64,000 bases of DNA from Caenimonas aquaedulcis. GTDB lineage: Bacteria > Pseudomonadota > Gammaproteobacteria > Burkholderiales > Burkholderiaceae_C. The translations under genes and the position numbers were made by a program. Position 1 is the first letter of the stretch; each line of letters opens with the position of its first letter. Positions 14,965 to 21,564 of this stretch are shown here, piece after piece. The notes under the pieces are model-generated. The model was not told where the DNA came from. It ran no database searches and was given only the letters and a program-made list of their open reading frames with translations. The stretch is from the NCBI RefSeq assembly GCF_015831345.1, contig NZ_JADWYS010000001.1, positions 3,686,618-3,750,617 on the forward strand. The letters run 5' to 3'.

Positions 14965-15204
14965 GTGAATATCGGCGGCTCTGAATACCGAATTACGCGG
15001 GGGAGTGACATCGTTCGCGACGGTATGTTCCTGGAAGCTGACCTTCTTGGAGGCGAGAAGCGGCGCACTCTTGCGGAGGTCTTTTATTCGGACAAGACGG
15101 GGGAGTTCTTCGTTTCGTGCTTTGAGGAAAATGTGCCGGTGGAGCTTGTTGAATATCTAATCGCGGAAGGTCGTCAATGCTTGCCTCCGACCCCCCGGCC
15201 GTGA
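14965..15204 (+). CDS. Cassette 12: small protein of unknown function
   Basis: A 79-residue acidic soluble protein. It starts at a GTG with a good ribosome site (AAGGAAGAG) carried within the cassette, which is uncommon in this array. Pattern: two short strands, then L-A-E-V-F-Y-S-D-K-T-G-E-F-F-V-S-C-F, then a helix V-P-V-E-L-V-E-Y-L-I. The D-x-T-G-x-F-x-V-S-x-F section suggests a compact beta-sheet protein. Not recognised. The stop overlaps the attC region. Confidence 0.7.
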   Translation: MNIGGSEYRITRGSDIVRDGMFLEADLLGGEKRRTLAEVFYSDKTGEFFVSCFEENVPVELVEYLIAEGRQCLPPTPRP

Positions 15205-15205
15205 T

Positions 15206-15292
15206 GGATAACATGTCATTCGACACGGGCCCACAACAGCAGGAAGCGGCTTCGCCGCAAGTTGTTGTCCTCCGGTCAGCTTCACGTTAGAC
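15206..15292 (+). repeat. attC site 12
   Basis: 87 bases: GGATAAC (15206-15212) to GTTAGAC (15286-15292). Its central arm (AGCGGCTTCGCC) differs from the common type and matches attC 15. Crossover G15286|T15287. Confidence 0.88.
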
Positions 15293-15297
15293 AGCAC

Positions 15298-15597
15298 ATG
15301 TCCATCACTGCTCTGCCATCACCTGTCGCTCGGGAGATCGGTACCTTGGTGCAGGCGCTTGCGGCTCGCGGGCTGGTTCCGGTTCACTGCGAGCAGTCCG
15401 AGTCGTTTGGCAACTTCGAGGTCGGCTTCGTCCGCGGTCCCCTTTCCTTCTCGGTGGTCCGTGATCGCGGCCAATTTCATGTGGATCGCGTCGAACGCGA
15501 GGTTCTCGAACCTGTGGGTCTGTGGCGTAGCTTCAGCGGCGTACGGTCGCTGGAGCTGCCGTTGCTGGCTTGGGTTGAGTCGCATGCTGCTGTCTAA
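15298..15597 (+). CDS. Cassette 13: protein of unknown function
   Basis: A 99-residue soluble protein from an ATG 11 bases past the crossover. N-terminal helix (V-A-R-E-I-G-T-L-V-Q-A-L-A-A-R-G), then strands (V-P-V-H-C-E-Q-S-E-S-F-G-N-F-E-V-G-F, L-S-F-S-V-V-R-D-R-G-Q-F-H-V). The order helix then G-N-x-x-V-x-F...V-V-R-D-R-G-Q looks like small proteins sometimes found in polymorphic-toxin immunity sets; I cannot confirm that. The stop lies in the attC core GTCTAAC. Confidence 0.65.
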   Translation: MSITALPSPVAREIGTLVQALAARGLVPVHCEQSESFGNFEVGFVRGPLSFSVVRDRGQFHVDRVEREVLEPVGLWRSFSGVRSLELPLLAWVESHAAV

Positions 15598-15668
15598 CCC
15601 GTCATTCGAGCGGACGTCCCAAGCACCCTTCGCGTGGTTGCGTCCTCCGCTCAACTCCGACGTTAGAC
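15592..15668 (+). repeat. attC site 13
   Basis: 77 bases: GTCTAAC (15592-15598) to GTTAGAC (15662-15668). Crossover G15662|T15663. Confidence 0.9.
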
Positions 15669-15720
15669 CGCAGAGTCATAGCGTTCAGCTTGCATAGTCC
15701 GTATCCCAAAGGCCACAATC

Positions 15721-15932
15721 GTGGCCATGCGCGTGGAGATGACGGAGGTCTACCAAGACTGGATCAATTCGCTCAAAGACCGCTTAGGCCGTGCTCGTGT
15801 CCAAGTGCGGGTGGACCGGTTGGTCCACGGCAATCCGGGTCAGTTTCGGACGTCTACCGATGGTGTGTACGAGTTGAAGAGCAGAAGGACATCCAAATGG
15901 CAACTGCCCTGGCGAAGGGGCTGAAGGAGTAG
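15721..15932 (+). pseudogene. Cassette 14: broken HigB/RelE-type toxin gene
   Basis: The first frame (from 15721) reads the start of a phage Gp49/HigB-like toxin: Y-Q-D-W-I-N-S-L-K-D-R-L-G-R-A-R-V-Q-V-R-V-D-R-L, then G-N-P-G-Q and D-G-V-Y-E-L-K. Near 15885 it shifts into nonsense and stops at 15924. A different frame then carries the normal toxin end (K-D-I-Q-M-A-T-A-L-A-K-G-L-K-E), stopping at 15932 just before the antitoxin. The family's central block (R-I-x-Y-G-P-G-Y-R-x-Y and the L-L-x-G-G-D-K segment) is missing, so a deletion of roughly 35-40 codons with a frameshift is inferred. The product cannot be a working ribosome-dependent RNase. Confidence 0.8.
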
Positions 15933-15934
15933 TA

Positions 15935-16249
15935 ATGGCAAGAGTCGCTTTAAAGGCCAAGGAGACGAAGACGATCTCCTTCGATATTTCCGCGCAGCTA
16001 CGCACGCCTGAGGAGATGGCCGCGTATCTGGATGCGTGGCTCGTGGAGTCGCCGGATGACGCGGTGGGTATCGCGCGGGCTCTTGGCGACATTGCGCGAG
16101 CCAAGGGAATGACCCAGGTCGCGCGCGACGCAGGCTTGAGCCGCGAAAGTTTATACAAAGCGTTAGGTGAGAACGGCAATCCAAGTTTCGCAACCATCCT
16201 CAAGGTCGTGCGCGCTCTCGGTGTGAAGTTTCATGCGGCGCCCGCGTGA
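15935..16249 (+). CDS. Cassette 14: HigA-type antitoxin (addiction module antidote)
   Basis: A 104-residue DNA-binding antitoxin, intact. The N-terminal part (T-I-S-F-D-I-S-A-Q-L-R-T-P-E-E-M-A-A-Y-L-D-A-W-L) and helix-turn-helix (A-K-G-M-T-Q-V-A-R-D-A-G-L-S-R-E-S-L-Y-K) with G-N-P-S-F-A-T-I-L-K-V-V-R-A-L-G match the COG3636-type antidotes paired with Gp49-like toxins. It follows the broken toxin by 2 bases, with a GGAG ribosome site, in the usual toxin-first order. As the toxin is dead it is an orphan antitoxin, which could still repress its own promoter or protect against a related toxin elsewhere. Confidence 0.88.
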   Translation: MARVALKAKETKTISFDISAQLRTPEEMAAYLDAWLVESPDDAVGIARALGDIARAKGMTQVARDAGLSRESLYKALGENGNPSFATILKVVRALGVKFHAAPA

Positions 16250-16255
16250 GTTGCT

Positions 16256-16313
16256 GTCGAACAGGTCGTTCCATCGGACGGCTTTCGGTCGCCGCTGAAC
16301 TCCAACGTTATCG
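16256..16313 (+). repeat. attC site 14 (short, 58 bp)
   Basis: GTCGAAC (16256-16262) to GTTATCG (16307-16313). 58 bases. The first core has one mismatch to GTCTAAC, the complement of the cassette left core. Crossover G16307|T16308. Confidence 0.78.
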
Positions 16314-16651
16314 TGACACCGGAATGTGAGATGAGTCTCGGTCTTGCACTTCTTACTTGCATCCTCGCGTTCCTGCAACTGATCAGCATGTTGTATGGGG
16401 CGGCATCGTGTTGGGGCGGCTGCAGCACGGGTAGTTTGCTGCCGTTCTTCAGCCTTGGTGCCCTCGCATTCATTTCGCTCTGGGCTGCATATGGCGCGAT
16501 CGTCCAGATGAGGAACGAAGATGGCGTTGGCAGAGCAATTTCCACACTCCTTCTGATTCCTGGGGGGCTCGTCTCATTCGCGGGAGCAGCCACCTTCGCA
16601 CTTTCATCGCTGTCGATGATCGCTCAAGGGTTGGAATATGTGCTCCGATAA
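16313..16651 (+). CDS. Cassette 15: membrane protein of unknown function
   Basis: A 112-residue protein from the GTG at 16313; an ATG at 16331 is an alternative start. Three hydrophobic segments (about residues 9-28, 40-63 and 78-103) with few charges, so an inner-membrane protein. Two Cys in C-W-G-G-C after the first helix. Family unknown. The stop is inside the attC core CGATAAC, which is the exact complement of the cassette left core GTTATCG, so this is a true cassette. Confidence 0.7.
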   Translation: MTPECEMSLGLALLTCILAFLQLISMLYGAASCWGGCSTGSLLPFFSLGALAFISLWAAYGAIVQMRNEDGVGRAISTLLLIPGGLVSFAGAATFALSSLSMIAQGLEYVLR

Positions 16652-16706
16652 CATGCCAATCGACGCGGACCCACACCGGCAGAAGGCGGCTTCGCCACAA
16701 GTGTTG
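16646..16706 (+). repeat. attC site 15, 3'-truncated
   Basis: Begins CGATAAC (16646-16652) and follows attC 12 through the central arm (AGGCGGCTTCGCC), but after about 16706 it loses similarity: the second half with the CGTT core is missing. The site should not recombine normally, so cassette 15 is probably fixed. Confidence 0.75.
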
Positions 16707-16725
16707 GTGGGAGGTGCAGGGTGCC

Positions 16726-16769
16726 GCCTAACAGGTCAATCTTGAAGCGGTGAAGGTTTCACGTCTATG
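16726..16769 (+). repeat. attC relic at the array end
   Basis: GCCTAAC-AGGTCAATC (16726-16741) resembles the first part of an attC, and TTTCACGTCTATG (to 16769) resembles a decayed last core (normally CACGTTAGA). Only about 44 bases. It sits just before the GFA gene at 16767, where a cassette gene would begin. Confidence 0.5.
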
Positions 16770-17234
16770 GAGCTCGATATGTCAACCATCGCCGGGGGAT
16801 GTCGTTGCGGTGCCGTTCGCTACACGCTTGCTTTGGACGCCTTGCCAACGACGTATGCCTGTCATTGCCTCGACTGCCAGACGTGGACCGGGAGCGCCTT
16901 CAGCCAGCAGACCTTTCTGCCTGAAGATTCGCTTGCTGTCACCGGGCCCGTGAGCGTGTACGAACTCACAACCCCGAGCGGCAGGGTTTCCCGGCAACGT
17001 GTGTGCGGTATCTGCCACACCCGCATCTTCAACACCAACAGCGCTCGCCCGGGAGTCGTCGTGGTTCGTGCCGGCACACTGGACCGAAGCGATCATCTGG
17101 AGGTCGTGGCCCACATCTGGGTCAAGCGCAAGCAACCCTGGCTCGATTTGCCCCGGGACGTACCCGCGTGGCCGGAGGGAGCGCCGGTCGAGCAACTGTC
17201 GCAGGCCTTGGCACGCGGTCGCACGGATGCGTAG
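16767..17234 (+). CDS. GFA/CENP-V family zinc protein (first)
   Basis: A 155-residue protein of the GFA fold (named for glutathione-dependent formaldehyde-activating enzyme, an activity not shown for most members). Zinc ligands are all present: G-G-C-R-C-G near residue 12, C-H-C-L-D-C near 32 and C-G-I-C-H near 86. The ATG at 16767 lies at the degraded attC relic, so this gene may be a former cassette gene; an ATG at 16779 is equally possible. A second, distinct GFA gene lies at 17726. Confidence 0.88.
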   Translation: MELDMSTIAGGCRCGAVRYTLALDALPTTYACHCLDCQTWTGSAFSQQTFLPEDSLAVTGPVSVYELTTPSGRVSRQRVCGICHTRIFNTNSARPGVVVVRAGTLDRSDHLEVVAHIWVKRKQPWLDLPRDVPAWPEGAPVEQLSQALARGRTDA

Positions 17235-17320
17235 CCCTTCGCTCGAATGGGCCTGCGGCGGCGACCGCTCATGTCCGGAGTGCCTCACCCATCCCGTCCG
17301 CATCAATTTGGAAGATTCAC

Positions 17321-17707
17321 ATGTCAGATAACCCAGAAAGCGAATACCTGCTTCTTTCGCGGGGCCAGTGGGACCCGGACAAGTCTCCCGAGGAAATTCA
17401 GGAGGCGATCGACCGCTTCTACGTTTGGCACGAGCAGCTCGTTGCCGCCGGCAAGTTCAAGCCTGGGCAAAGACTGGCTACCGGAGGCAAAGTCGTTTCG
17501 CGATCAGGTGTCACCGACGGTCCATTCGCCGAGGCAAAGGAGGTCATTGGTGGCTACTGGTTCATCGTTGCCTCGAGCCTGGAGGAGGCCGCATCCATCG
17601 CGGCCAGGAATCCGTGCCTGGCGTATGGCTTGGCCTATGAGATCCGCCCCATCGAGGCTCTTCGCGCCAGCGCCTATCGGCAAGGCAATGAAACGCCAAC
17701 GAAGTGA
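17321..17707 (+). CDS. YciI/DGPF-family protein
   Basis: A 128-residue protein of the YCII-related (DGPF) group with a ferredoxin-like fold. Marks: E-Y-L-L-L at the start, V-S-R-S-G-V-T-D-G-P-F-A-E-A-K-E-V-I-G-G-Y-W, and the I-x-A-x-N-P segment. The D-G-P-F motif is diagnostic. Members are often encoded beside ECF sigma factors, but none is here. Role unknown. It lies between the two GFA genes, all on the plus strand. Confidence 0.88.
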   Translation: MSDNPESEYLLLSRGQWDPDKSPEEIQEAIDRFYVWHEQLVAAGKFKPGQRLATGGKVVSRSGVTDGPFAEAKEVIGGYWFIVASSLEEAASIAARNPCLAYGLAYEIRPIEALRASAYRQGNETPTK

Positions 17708-17725
17708 AGCAGGAGGTGTGTCGTG

Positions 17726-18130
17726 ATGATCAAGCAGGTCGGAAACACGTTGATCGAGGCGAAGCATCGAGCGAGCTGCCACTGTGGCGCGGTCATTCTG
17801 GAACTGGACTTGCCAGATGGCATCGTCGATCCAGGCCGATGCAACTGCTCGATCTGCAGGCGAAAGGGGGCGGTGGTCGCCGCCGTCCCCCTGGCTGCCC
17901 TGAGAGTCGTGAAGGGCGCGGAAGCATTGAGGCTGTATCAGTTTGGTTCCATGACAGCCAAACACTATTTTTGCTCTGTCTGCGGCATCTATACACACCA
18001 CCAGCGGCGATCGAATCCACAGGAATACGGCTACAACGTGGGGTGTCTCGAGGGCGTGGACCCGTACCAAATTCCGAACATTCGCGTCAGCGATGGCGTG
18101 CATCATCCGTTGGACCGCAGTGCTTCGTAG
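17726..18130 (+). CDS. GFA/CENP-V family zinc protein (second)
   Basis: About 134 residues. Cys ligands C-H-C-G, C-N-C-S-I-C and F-C-S-V-C-G are in GFA positions, followed by T-H-H-Q-R-R-S. An AGGAGG ribosome site lies 9 bases before the ATG at 17726. It is not a close copy of the GFA protein at 16767, so the two do not look like a recent duplication. Zinc fold clear; enzymatic role, if any, unknown. Confidence 0.88.
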   Translation: MIKQVGNTLIEAKHRASCHCGAVILELDLPDGIVDPGRCNCSICRRKGAVVAAVPLAALRVVKGAEALRLYQFGSMTAKHYFCSVCGIYTHHQRRSNPQEYGYNVGCLEGVDPYQIPNIRVSDGVHHPLDRSAS

Positions 18131-18186
18131 CACGTTCAAAAGCCATCGCAGTGAAGCTCCTCAGGCGTTTGGCGAAAGAAGCGTTC

Positions 18187-18840
18187 ATGCCCCTCAAGGA
18201 TTCCACCAAGCGAATTCGAGCCGTCTTCTTCGACTACGACGGCGTGCTCACCACCGACAAGACGGGTTCGCTCACCACCTGCCGGTACCTGAGTGAGCGC
18301 ACGGGCATCGATGTGGCCACCCTCTCGGATGCGCTTCGCCCCTACAACGAGGATCTCACGCTCGGCCGGGTGTCGCATGCGGACGTGTGGCCTGACGTGT
18401 GCAAGGCGCTCGGCCAGTCGATTTCCATGGACTTGCTTGCGCCGGCATTCGGGAGCACTCCCGTCGACGAGCCGATGTTCAGCCTCGCGAGAGCGCTGAA
18501 GCAGTTCTGCCGGGTCGGCATCATCACCGACAACAAGAAGGACCGGATCGACTACCTGCGCCAGGCCCAGCAGCTGGACAGCCTGTTCGACCCGATCGTG
18601 GTGTCTGCCGAATTCGGCGCCACGAAGCAGGGCCCCGTCCTGTTCGAGGCCGCGCTGGCGCGTGCCGGGGTCGAAGCGGGAGAAGCCGTTTTCATCGACA
18701 ACAGCCCGGCCAACCTGATCGCCCCCCGCGCGCTCGGGTTCCATACGTTCCACTTCGACGACGCCACCCGCGACGTTGCCGCGCTACGCTTCTATCTCCA
18801 GGAACACCATGGCCTCCCCGCCGGGCCGCGGTCCGCATAA
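18187..18840 (+). CDS. HAD-superfamily hydrolase (subfamily IA)
   Basis: A 217-residue phosphatase-like protein. Motif I F-F-D-Y-D-G-V-L at residues 14-21 (nucleophile D16 and acid D18), a helical cap, motif II in I-I-T-D-N-K-K, and the motif IV region V-F-I-D-N-S-P-A-N. This is the layout of haloacid dehalogenase-like phosphatases acting on small phosphorylated metabolites; substrate cannot be told. The ATG at 18187 is chosen because the conserved fold starts there, though the frame is open far upstream. The stop overlaps or abuts the next gene's ATG. Confidence 0.88.
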   Translation: MPLKDSTKRIRAVFFDYDGVLTTDKTGSLTTCRYLSERTGIDVATLSDALRPYNEDLTLGRVSHADVWPDVCKALGQSISMDLLAPAFGSTPVDEPMFSLARALKQFCRVGIITDNKKDRIDYLRQAQQLDSLFDPIVVSAEFGATKQGPVLFEAALARAGVEAGEAVFIDNSPANLIAPRALGFHTFHFDDATRDVAALRFYLQEHHGLPAGPRSA

Positions 18841-18841
18841 C

Positions 18842-19351
18842 ATGGCGCGTCGAACCATGCCGCAACGATCCAACCTCCACCAAGCGCTGGGCCTCATCGG
18901 CTGGCTCGCGATTGTCTTTGTCGCGGCCGCCGCGGGCGCGATCGCTTCGGTCGACGCCGCGTCCTTCTATCGCCGGTTGGCCCTTCCCGATTGGGCGCCC
19001 CCTGCGTCGGCCTTCGGCCCTGTCTGGTCCGCTCTCTACACGCTGATGGGGGTTGCCATGTGGCTGGTGTGGCGCGAGAGGAGCGCTGGGCATCTGCGCC
19101 TGGCGCTGGGCCTGTTCATCACCCAGCTTTGTGCCAATGCGCTCTGGTCCTGGTTGTTCTTCGCATGGCGCAACGGGGCGGCTGCTTTCATGGAGGTGCT
19201 GATTCTCCTTGCGCTGATCGTCGCGACGCTGATCGTCTTCTGGCGCATCAACCGACTCGCCGGCGTCCTCATGGTCCCGTATCTGGCGTGGGTTTCGCTG
19301 GCGACCGCGCTCACCTGGTCCGTATGGCAACGCAACCCCGCTGCCTTGTAA
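18842..19351 (+). CDS. TspO/MBR family protein
   Basis: A 169-residue membrane protein with five predicted helices. Hallmarks of TspO: L-P-D-W-A-P-P near residue 43, F-G-P-V-W-x-x-L-Y-T-L-M-G, N-A-L-W-S-W-L-F-F, and V-P-Y-L-A-W-V-S-L-A-T near the end. TspO binds porphyrins and is tied to tetrapyrrole and stress handling in bacteria. Starts right after the HAD stop, so the two may be cotranscribed. Confidence 0.92.
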   Translation: MARRTMPQRSNLHQALGLIGWLAIVFVAAAAGAIASVDAASFYRRLALPDWAPPASAFGPVWSALYTLMGVAMWLVWRERSAGHLRLALGLFITQLCANALWSWLFFAWRNGAAAFMEVLILLALIVATLIVFWRINRLAGVLMVPYLAWVSLATALTWSVWQRNPAAL

Positions 19352-19479
19352 CCCGCGGCGATGCGGTGGGTCGTCTACGCCGCGGGCGTCGTCGCGATCT
19401 GGAATGCGCCGTGAAGTCGGCCTGCGGCACCGGTAGACTCAGCTGATGCGATGTCGCAGGACCAGGAGCGAGAAGCAAT

Positions 19480-19716
19480 ATGGGACCCATCGATCAAGCG
19501 CCCGGCTCTCCACACGAGCGCCAACGTCCGCAGCGGGAATTCAAGACGTTCGGACTGGGAGATCACGTGCGGAAAAAGTCCGGGGCTGCGTGGCAGGGCC
19601 GCGTTGTCGGCTGGTACAGCACGACGCTCACCCCCGAAGGCTATGCCGTGGAGTCCGAGGCGCATCCGGGCTCCGTACAAATCTACCCCGTCGGCGCGCT
19701 CGAGCGCGTGGCGTGA
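19480..19716 (+). CDS. dfrB: R67-type (DfrB) dihydrofolate reductase homologue
   Basis: A 78-residue protein that aligns without gaps to the plasmid R67 dihydrofolate reductase as I recall it. From residue 24 on it is nearly identical: [17 protein letters not shown], then [16 protein letters not shown] and V-Q-I-Y-P-V. K32, W38, W45, Q67, I68 and Y69, the functional residues of the R67 homotetramer, sit at the same numbers. R67-type enzymes reduce dihydrofolate with NADPH and are naturally insensitive to trimethoprim. Only the flexible first ~23 residues differ. AGGAG lies 11 bases before the ATG. No attC follows it; the methyltransferase begins 7 bases after the stop. It is outside the cassette array. 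Activity is inferred. Confidence 0.92.
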   Translation: MGPIDQAPGSPHERQRPQREFKTFGLGDHVRKKSGAAWQGRVVGWYSTTLTPEGYAVESEAHPGSVQIYPVGALERVA

Positions 19717-19723
19717 AGTGCGG

Positions 19724-20425
19724 ATGAAAGTCGACCAGCACCCGTGGGCGGGCCGGAGCACGGCGGAACTCGACGCCTTGTTCACCGGGAGGCAAAACGA
19801 GTGGTGGGACGAGTTCTACGCGAACCGCACCCGGCCCGTGCCCTTCTTCGGGCCCCAGCCCGACGAAAACCTGGCGGCCTGGGTTCGCGACGGAACGCTC
19901 GCGCCGGGCAAGGCCCTCGACCTGGGTTCGGGCAATGGGCGTAACGCCATCTTCCTCGCAAAATCCGGTTTCGACGTGGAGGGCATCGACTACTCCGCCA
20001 ACGCGGTCGAATGGGCGAAGCAACGGGCCAGGGAAGCTGGTGCCAACGTCCGCTTCACCCAGGCGTCCGTGTTCGACGTTTCGATTCCGCCCGCATCCTA
20101 TGACCTGGTCTACGACTCCGGCTGCTTTCATCACATGCCGCCCCACCGGCGCGCCGACTACATTGCACTGGTGGCCGGCGCGCTGAAGCCCGGCGGCTGG
20201 CTGGGCATGACCTGCTTCCGGCCCGAAGGCGGTAGCGGGCTGTCCGACGAAGAGGTCTACGAGCGCGAGACACTCGGCGGGGGCCTGGGCTACACCGAGG
20301 CCCGGCTGCGCGAGTTGTGGTCCGGTGCGTTCACGATCGTGGGCGTGCGCCAGATGCAGGAAGCTCCGCAGGGCGGCGGTGTTTTCGGGAAATCATTTCT
20401 TTGGACCATGCTCGCGCGAAAATAA
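19724..20425 (+). CDS. Class I SAM-dependent methyltransferase
   Basis: A 233-residue methyltransferase. Motif I L-D-L-G-S-G-N-G-R-N-A near residue 67, acidic motif II (V-E-G-I-D-Y-S), motif IV Y-D-L-V-Y-D-S-G-C-F-H-H, and the G-G-W-L-G-M-T segment. The leading W-W-D-E-F-Y-x-N-R and F-F-G-P-x-P-D-E-N resemble thiopurine/tellurite-type methyltransferases acting on small molecules. Begins 7 bases after the dfrB homologue, so they are likely cotranscribed. Substrate unknown. Confidence 0.88.
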   Translation: MKVDQHPWAGRSTAELDALFTGRQNEWWDEFYANRTRPVPFFGPQPDENLAAWVRDGTLAPGKALDLGSGNGRNAIFLAKSGFDVEGIDYSANAVEWAKQRAREAGANVRFTQASVFDVSIPPASYDLVYDSGCFHHMPPHRRADYIALVAGALKPGGWLGMTCFRPEGGSGLSDEEVYERETLGGGLGYTEARLRELWSGAFTIVGVRQMQEAPQGGGVFGKSFLWTMLARK

Positions 20426-20536
20426 TCCCATGACCATCGAAACCGATCCCATCGTGGTCACGCGGCATTGATCTCGCCTCGCGCGGCTTTCACGGCCGCG
20501 CGGTAATATTCCTCGACCTGTCGTTGAGGATTCCCG

Positions 20537-20851
20537 ATGATCGTCGCCTTCACATCCTTCAAGTTGCCCAAGCCCATCACGCGCGAGGAAGCGCGGGCGA
20601 TCTTCCTGAGCACGGCACCCACATACCGCGGTGTGCCGGGCTTGTTCCGCAAGCACTATGTGCTGTCGGAAGACGGGGGCACGGCCGGGGGGGTGTACCT
20701 CTGGAATTCGAAAGCGGAGGCCGAGGCGATGTACACGGATGCCTGGCGGGCATTCGTGCGCGGCAAGTACGGCACCGATCCGTCCGTCACCTACTTCGAC
20801 AGCCCGGTGCTCGTCGACAACCTCTCGCAGCAGATCCTTTCCGACGCGTAG
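20537..20851 (+). CDS. YdhR-like monooxygenase-family protein
   Basis: A 104-residue protein with the dimeric alpha/beta-barrel (ABM-like) fold of the YdhR group. Marks: T-A-P-T-Y-R-G-V-P-G-L-F-R-K-H-Y-V and G-G-V-Y-L-W-x-S-K-A-E-A-E. Family members are putative oxygenases or isomerases without shown substrate. Stands alone on the plus strand after a 110-base gap in which I see no promoter, RNA or attC. Confidence 0.85.
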   Translation: MIVAFTSFKLPKPITREEARAIFLSTAPTYRGVPGLFRKHYVLSEDGGTAGGVYLWNSKAEAEAMYTDAWRAFVRGKYGTDPSVTYFDSPVLVDNLSQQILSDA

Positions 20852-20866
20852 TGCCAGGGAGGCGCG

Positions 20867-21289
20867 ATGGCGAAGACAGAAACAAACACGGGCCCGGCGG
20901 CCTCGGAGCTGATCACCGGCAAGATCGCCCAGCTGGCCGACTGGCGCGGCGACACGCTCGCGCGCATGCGCAAGCTGATTCAGCAGGCCGTGCCCGATGT
21001 GGTCGAGGAATGGAAGTGGATGGGCACTCCGGTGTGGTCGCACGATGGCATCATCTGCACCGGCGAGTCGTACAAGAGCGTGGTGAAGCTCACCTTCGCG
21101 AAAGGTGCCTCGCTGAAGGATCCCGCGGGCCTCTTCAATTCGAGCCTCGACGGCAACGTGCGCCGCGCCATCGACATCAAGGAAGGCGAGACGGTGGACG
21201 CCACGGCGTTCAAGGCGCTGGTGCGTGAGGCGGCCTCGTTCAATACGGCCGCGAAGAAATCCAAACCGGCGAAGAAGGCGAAGGCCTGA
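20867..21289 (+). CDS. DUF1801 protein
   Basis: A 140-residue protein with the DUF1801 (YdhG-like) pattern: D-T-L-A-R-M-R-K-L-I near residue 28, E-E-W-K-W-M-G-T-P-V-W, and V-K-L-T-F-A-K-G-A-S-L. The C-terminal tail is Lys/Ala-rich (A-A-K-K-S-K-P-A-K-K-A-K-A). Function of the family is unknown. The next small frame starts at the base after its stop. Confidence 0.85.
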   Translation: MAKTETNTGPAASELITGKIAQLADWRGDTLARMRKLIQQAVPDVVEEWKWMGTPVWSHDGIICTGESYKSVVKLTFAKGASLKDPAGLFNSSLDGNVRRAIDIKEGETVDATAFKALVREAASFNTAAKKSKPAKKAKA

Positions 21290-21496
21290 ATGCCCTTCGA
21301 TCCGAAGTCGACCTACGTGCATCTCGGCACCGGTGGAGAGGCGCAGCAGCTGCCGGGTGGCGACGCGTTCTGGGCTCTTCCCGAGGCCCTCGCCGCTCTG
21401 GGCGAGGGTTGGCTCACCTCCGCGAAGATCCACGTGCCGACCCGGATGCTGCACGTGACGCGGGGCGCGGGCACGCAGACCCGCCCGGCCGCCTGA
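21290..21496 (+). CDS. Small protein of unknown function
   Basis: A 68-residue frame directly following DUF1801. The start S-T-Y-V-H-L-G-x-G-G-E-A resembles the first strand of cupin-type proteins, but the rest of a cupin is absent, so it may be a fragment or an unrelated small protein. The end T-R-G-A-G-T-Q-T-R-P-A-A is low complexity. Likely cotranscribed with its neighbours. Weak support beyond open frame and position. Confidence 0.45.
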   Translation: MPFDPKSTYVHLGTGGEAQQLPGGDAFWALPEALAALGEGWLTSAKIHVPTRMLHVTRGAGTQTRPAA

Positions 21497-21564
21497 CCTT
21501 GCCCGCGGCGCGCGAATCGGCGAAGCTCGGCCCCATCACTCGATCCGATTCAAGGAGCTCATTC

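Larger units (their letters stand above)
9193..16763 (+). mobile_element. Chromosomal integron cassette array, 15 cassettes
   Basis: Fifteen cassettes in one orientation, each with one gene (cassette 14 has two) followed by an attC. Boundaries at the G|TTRRRY crossovers: 9193, 9591, 10103, 10446, 11010, 11463, 12053, 12547, 13063, 13594, 14075, 14944, 15287, 15663, 16308. In nearly every cassette the left core (GTTRRRY at its start) is the exact complement of the first core of its own attC, for example GTTAGAC/GTCTAAC, GTTAAAGC/GCTTTAAC, GTTATCG/CGATAAC. The attC sites are alike, most near 90 bases, with inner blocks CACGGACGC and CGCCGGT, which marks a resident chromosomal array rather than a clinical class 1 integron. 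No resistance cassette of known type is in the array proper. Confidence 0.95.

Noticed and set aside
15359..15697. 112-codon plus-strand frame over cassette 13 and its attC
   Set aside because: Out of frame with the cassette 13 gene and reads through the attC; typical shadow.
9507..16313. Regularly spaced similar repeats suggesting a CRISPR array
   Set aside because: Repeats are imperfect, 58-90 bases, palindromic and separated by protein genes; they have integron attC cores, and no cas gene is present.
19451..20425. Longer methyltransferase start upstream of 19724
   Set aside because: The extra N-terminus lies over the dfrB homologue in another frame and matches nothing; conserved methyltransferase sequence begins near 19724.
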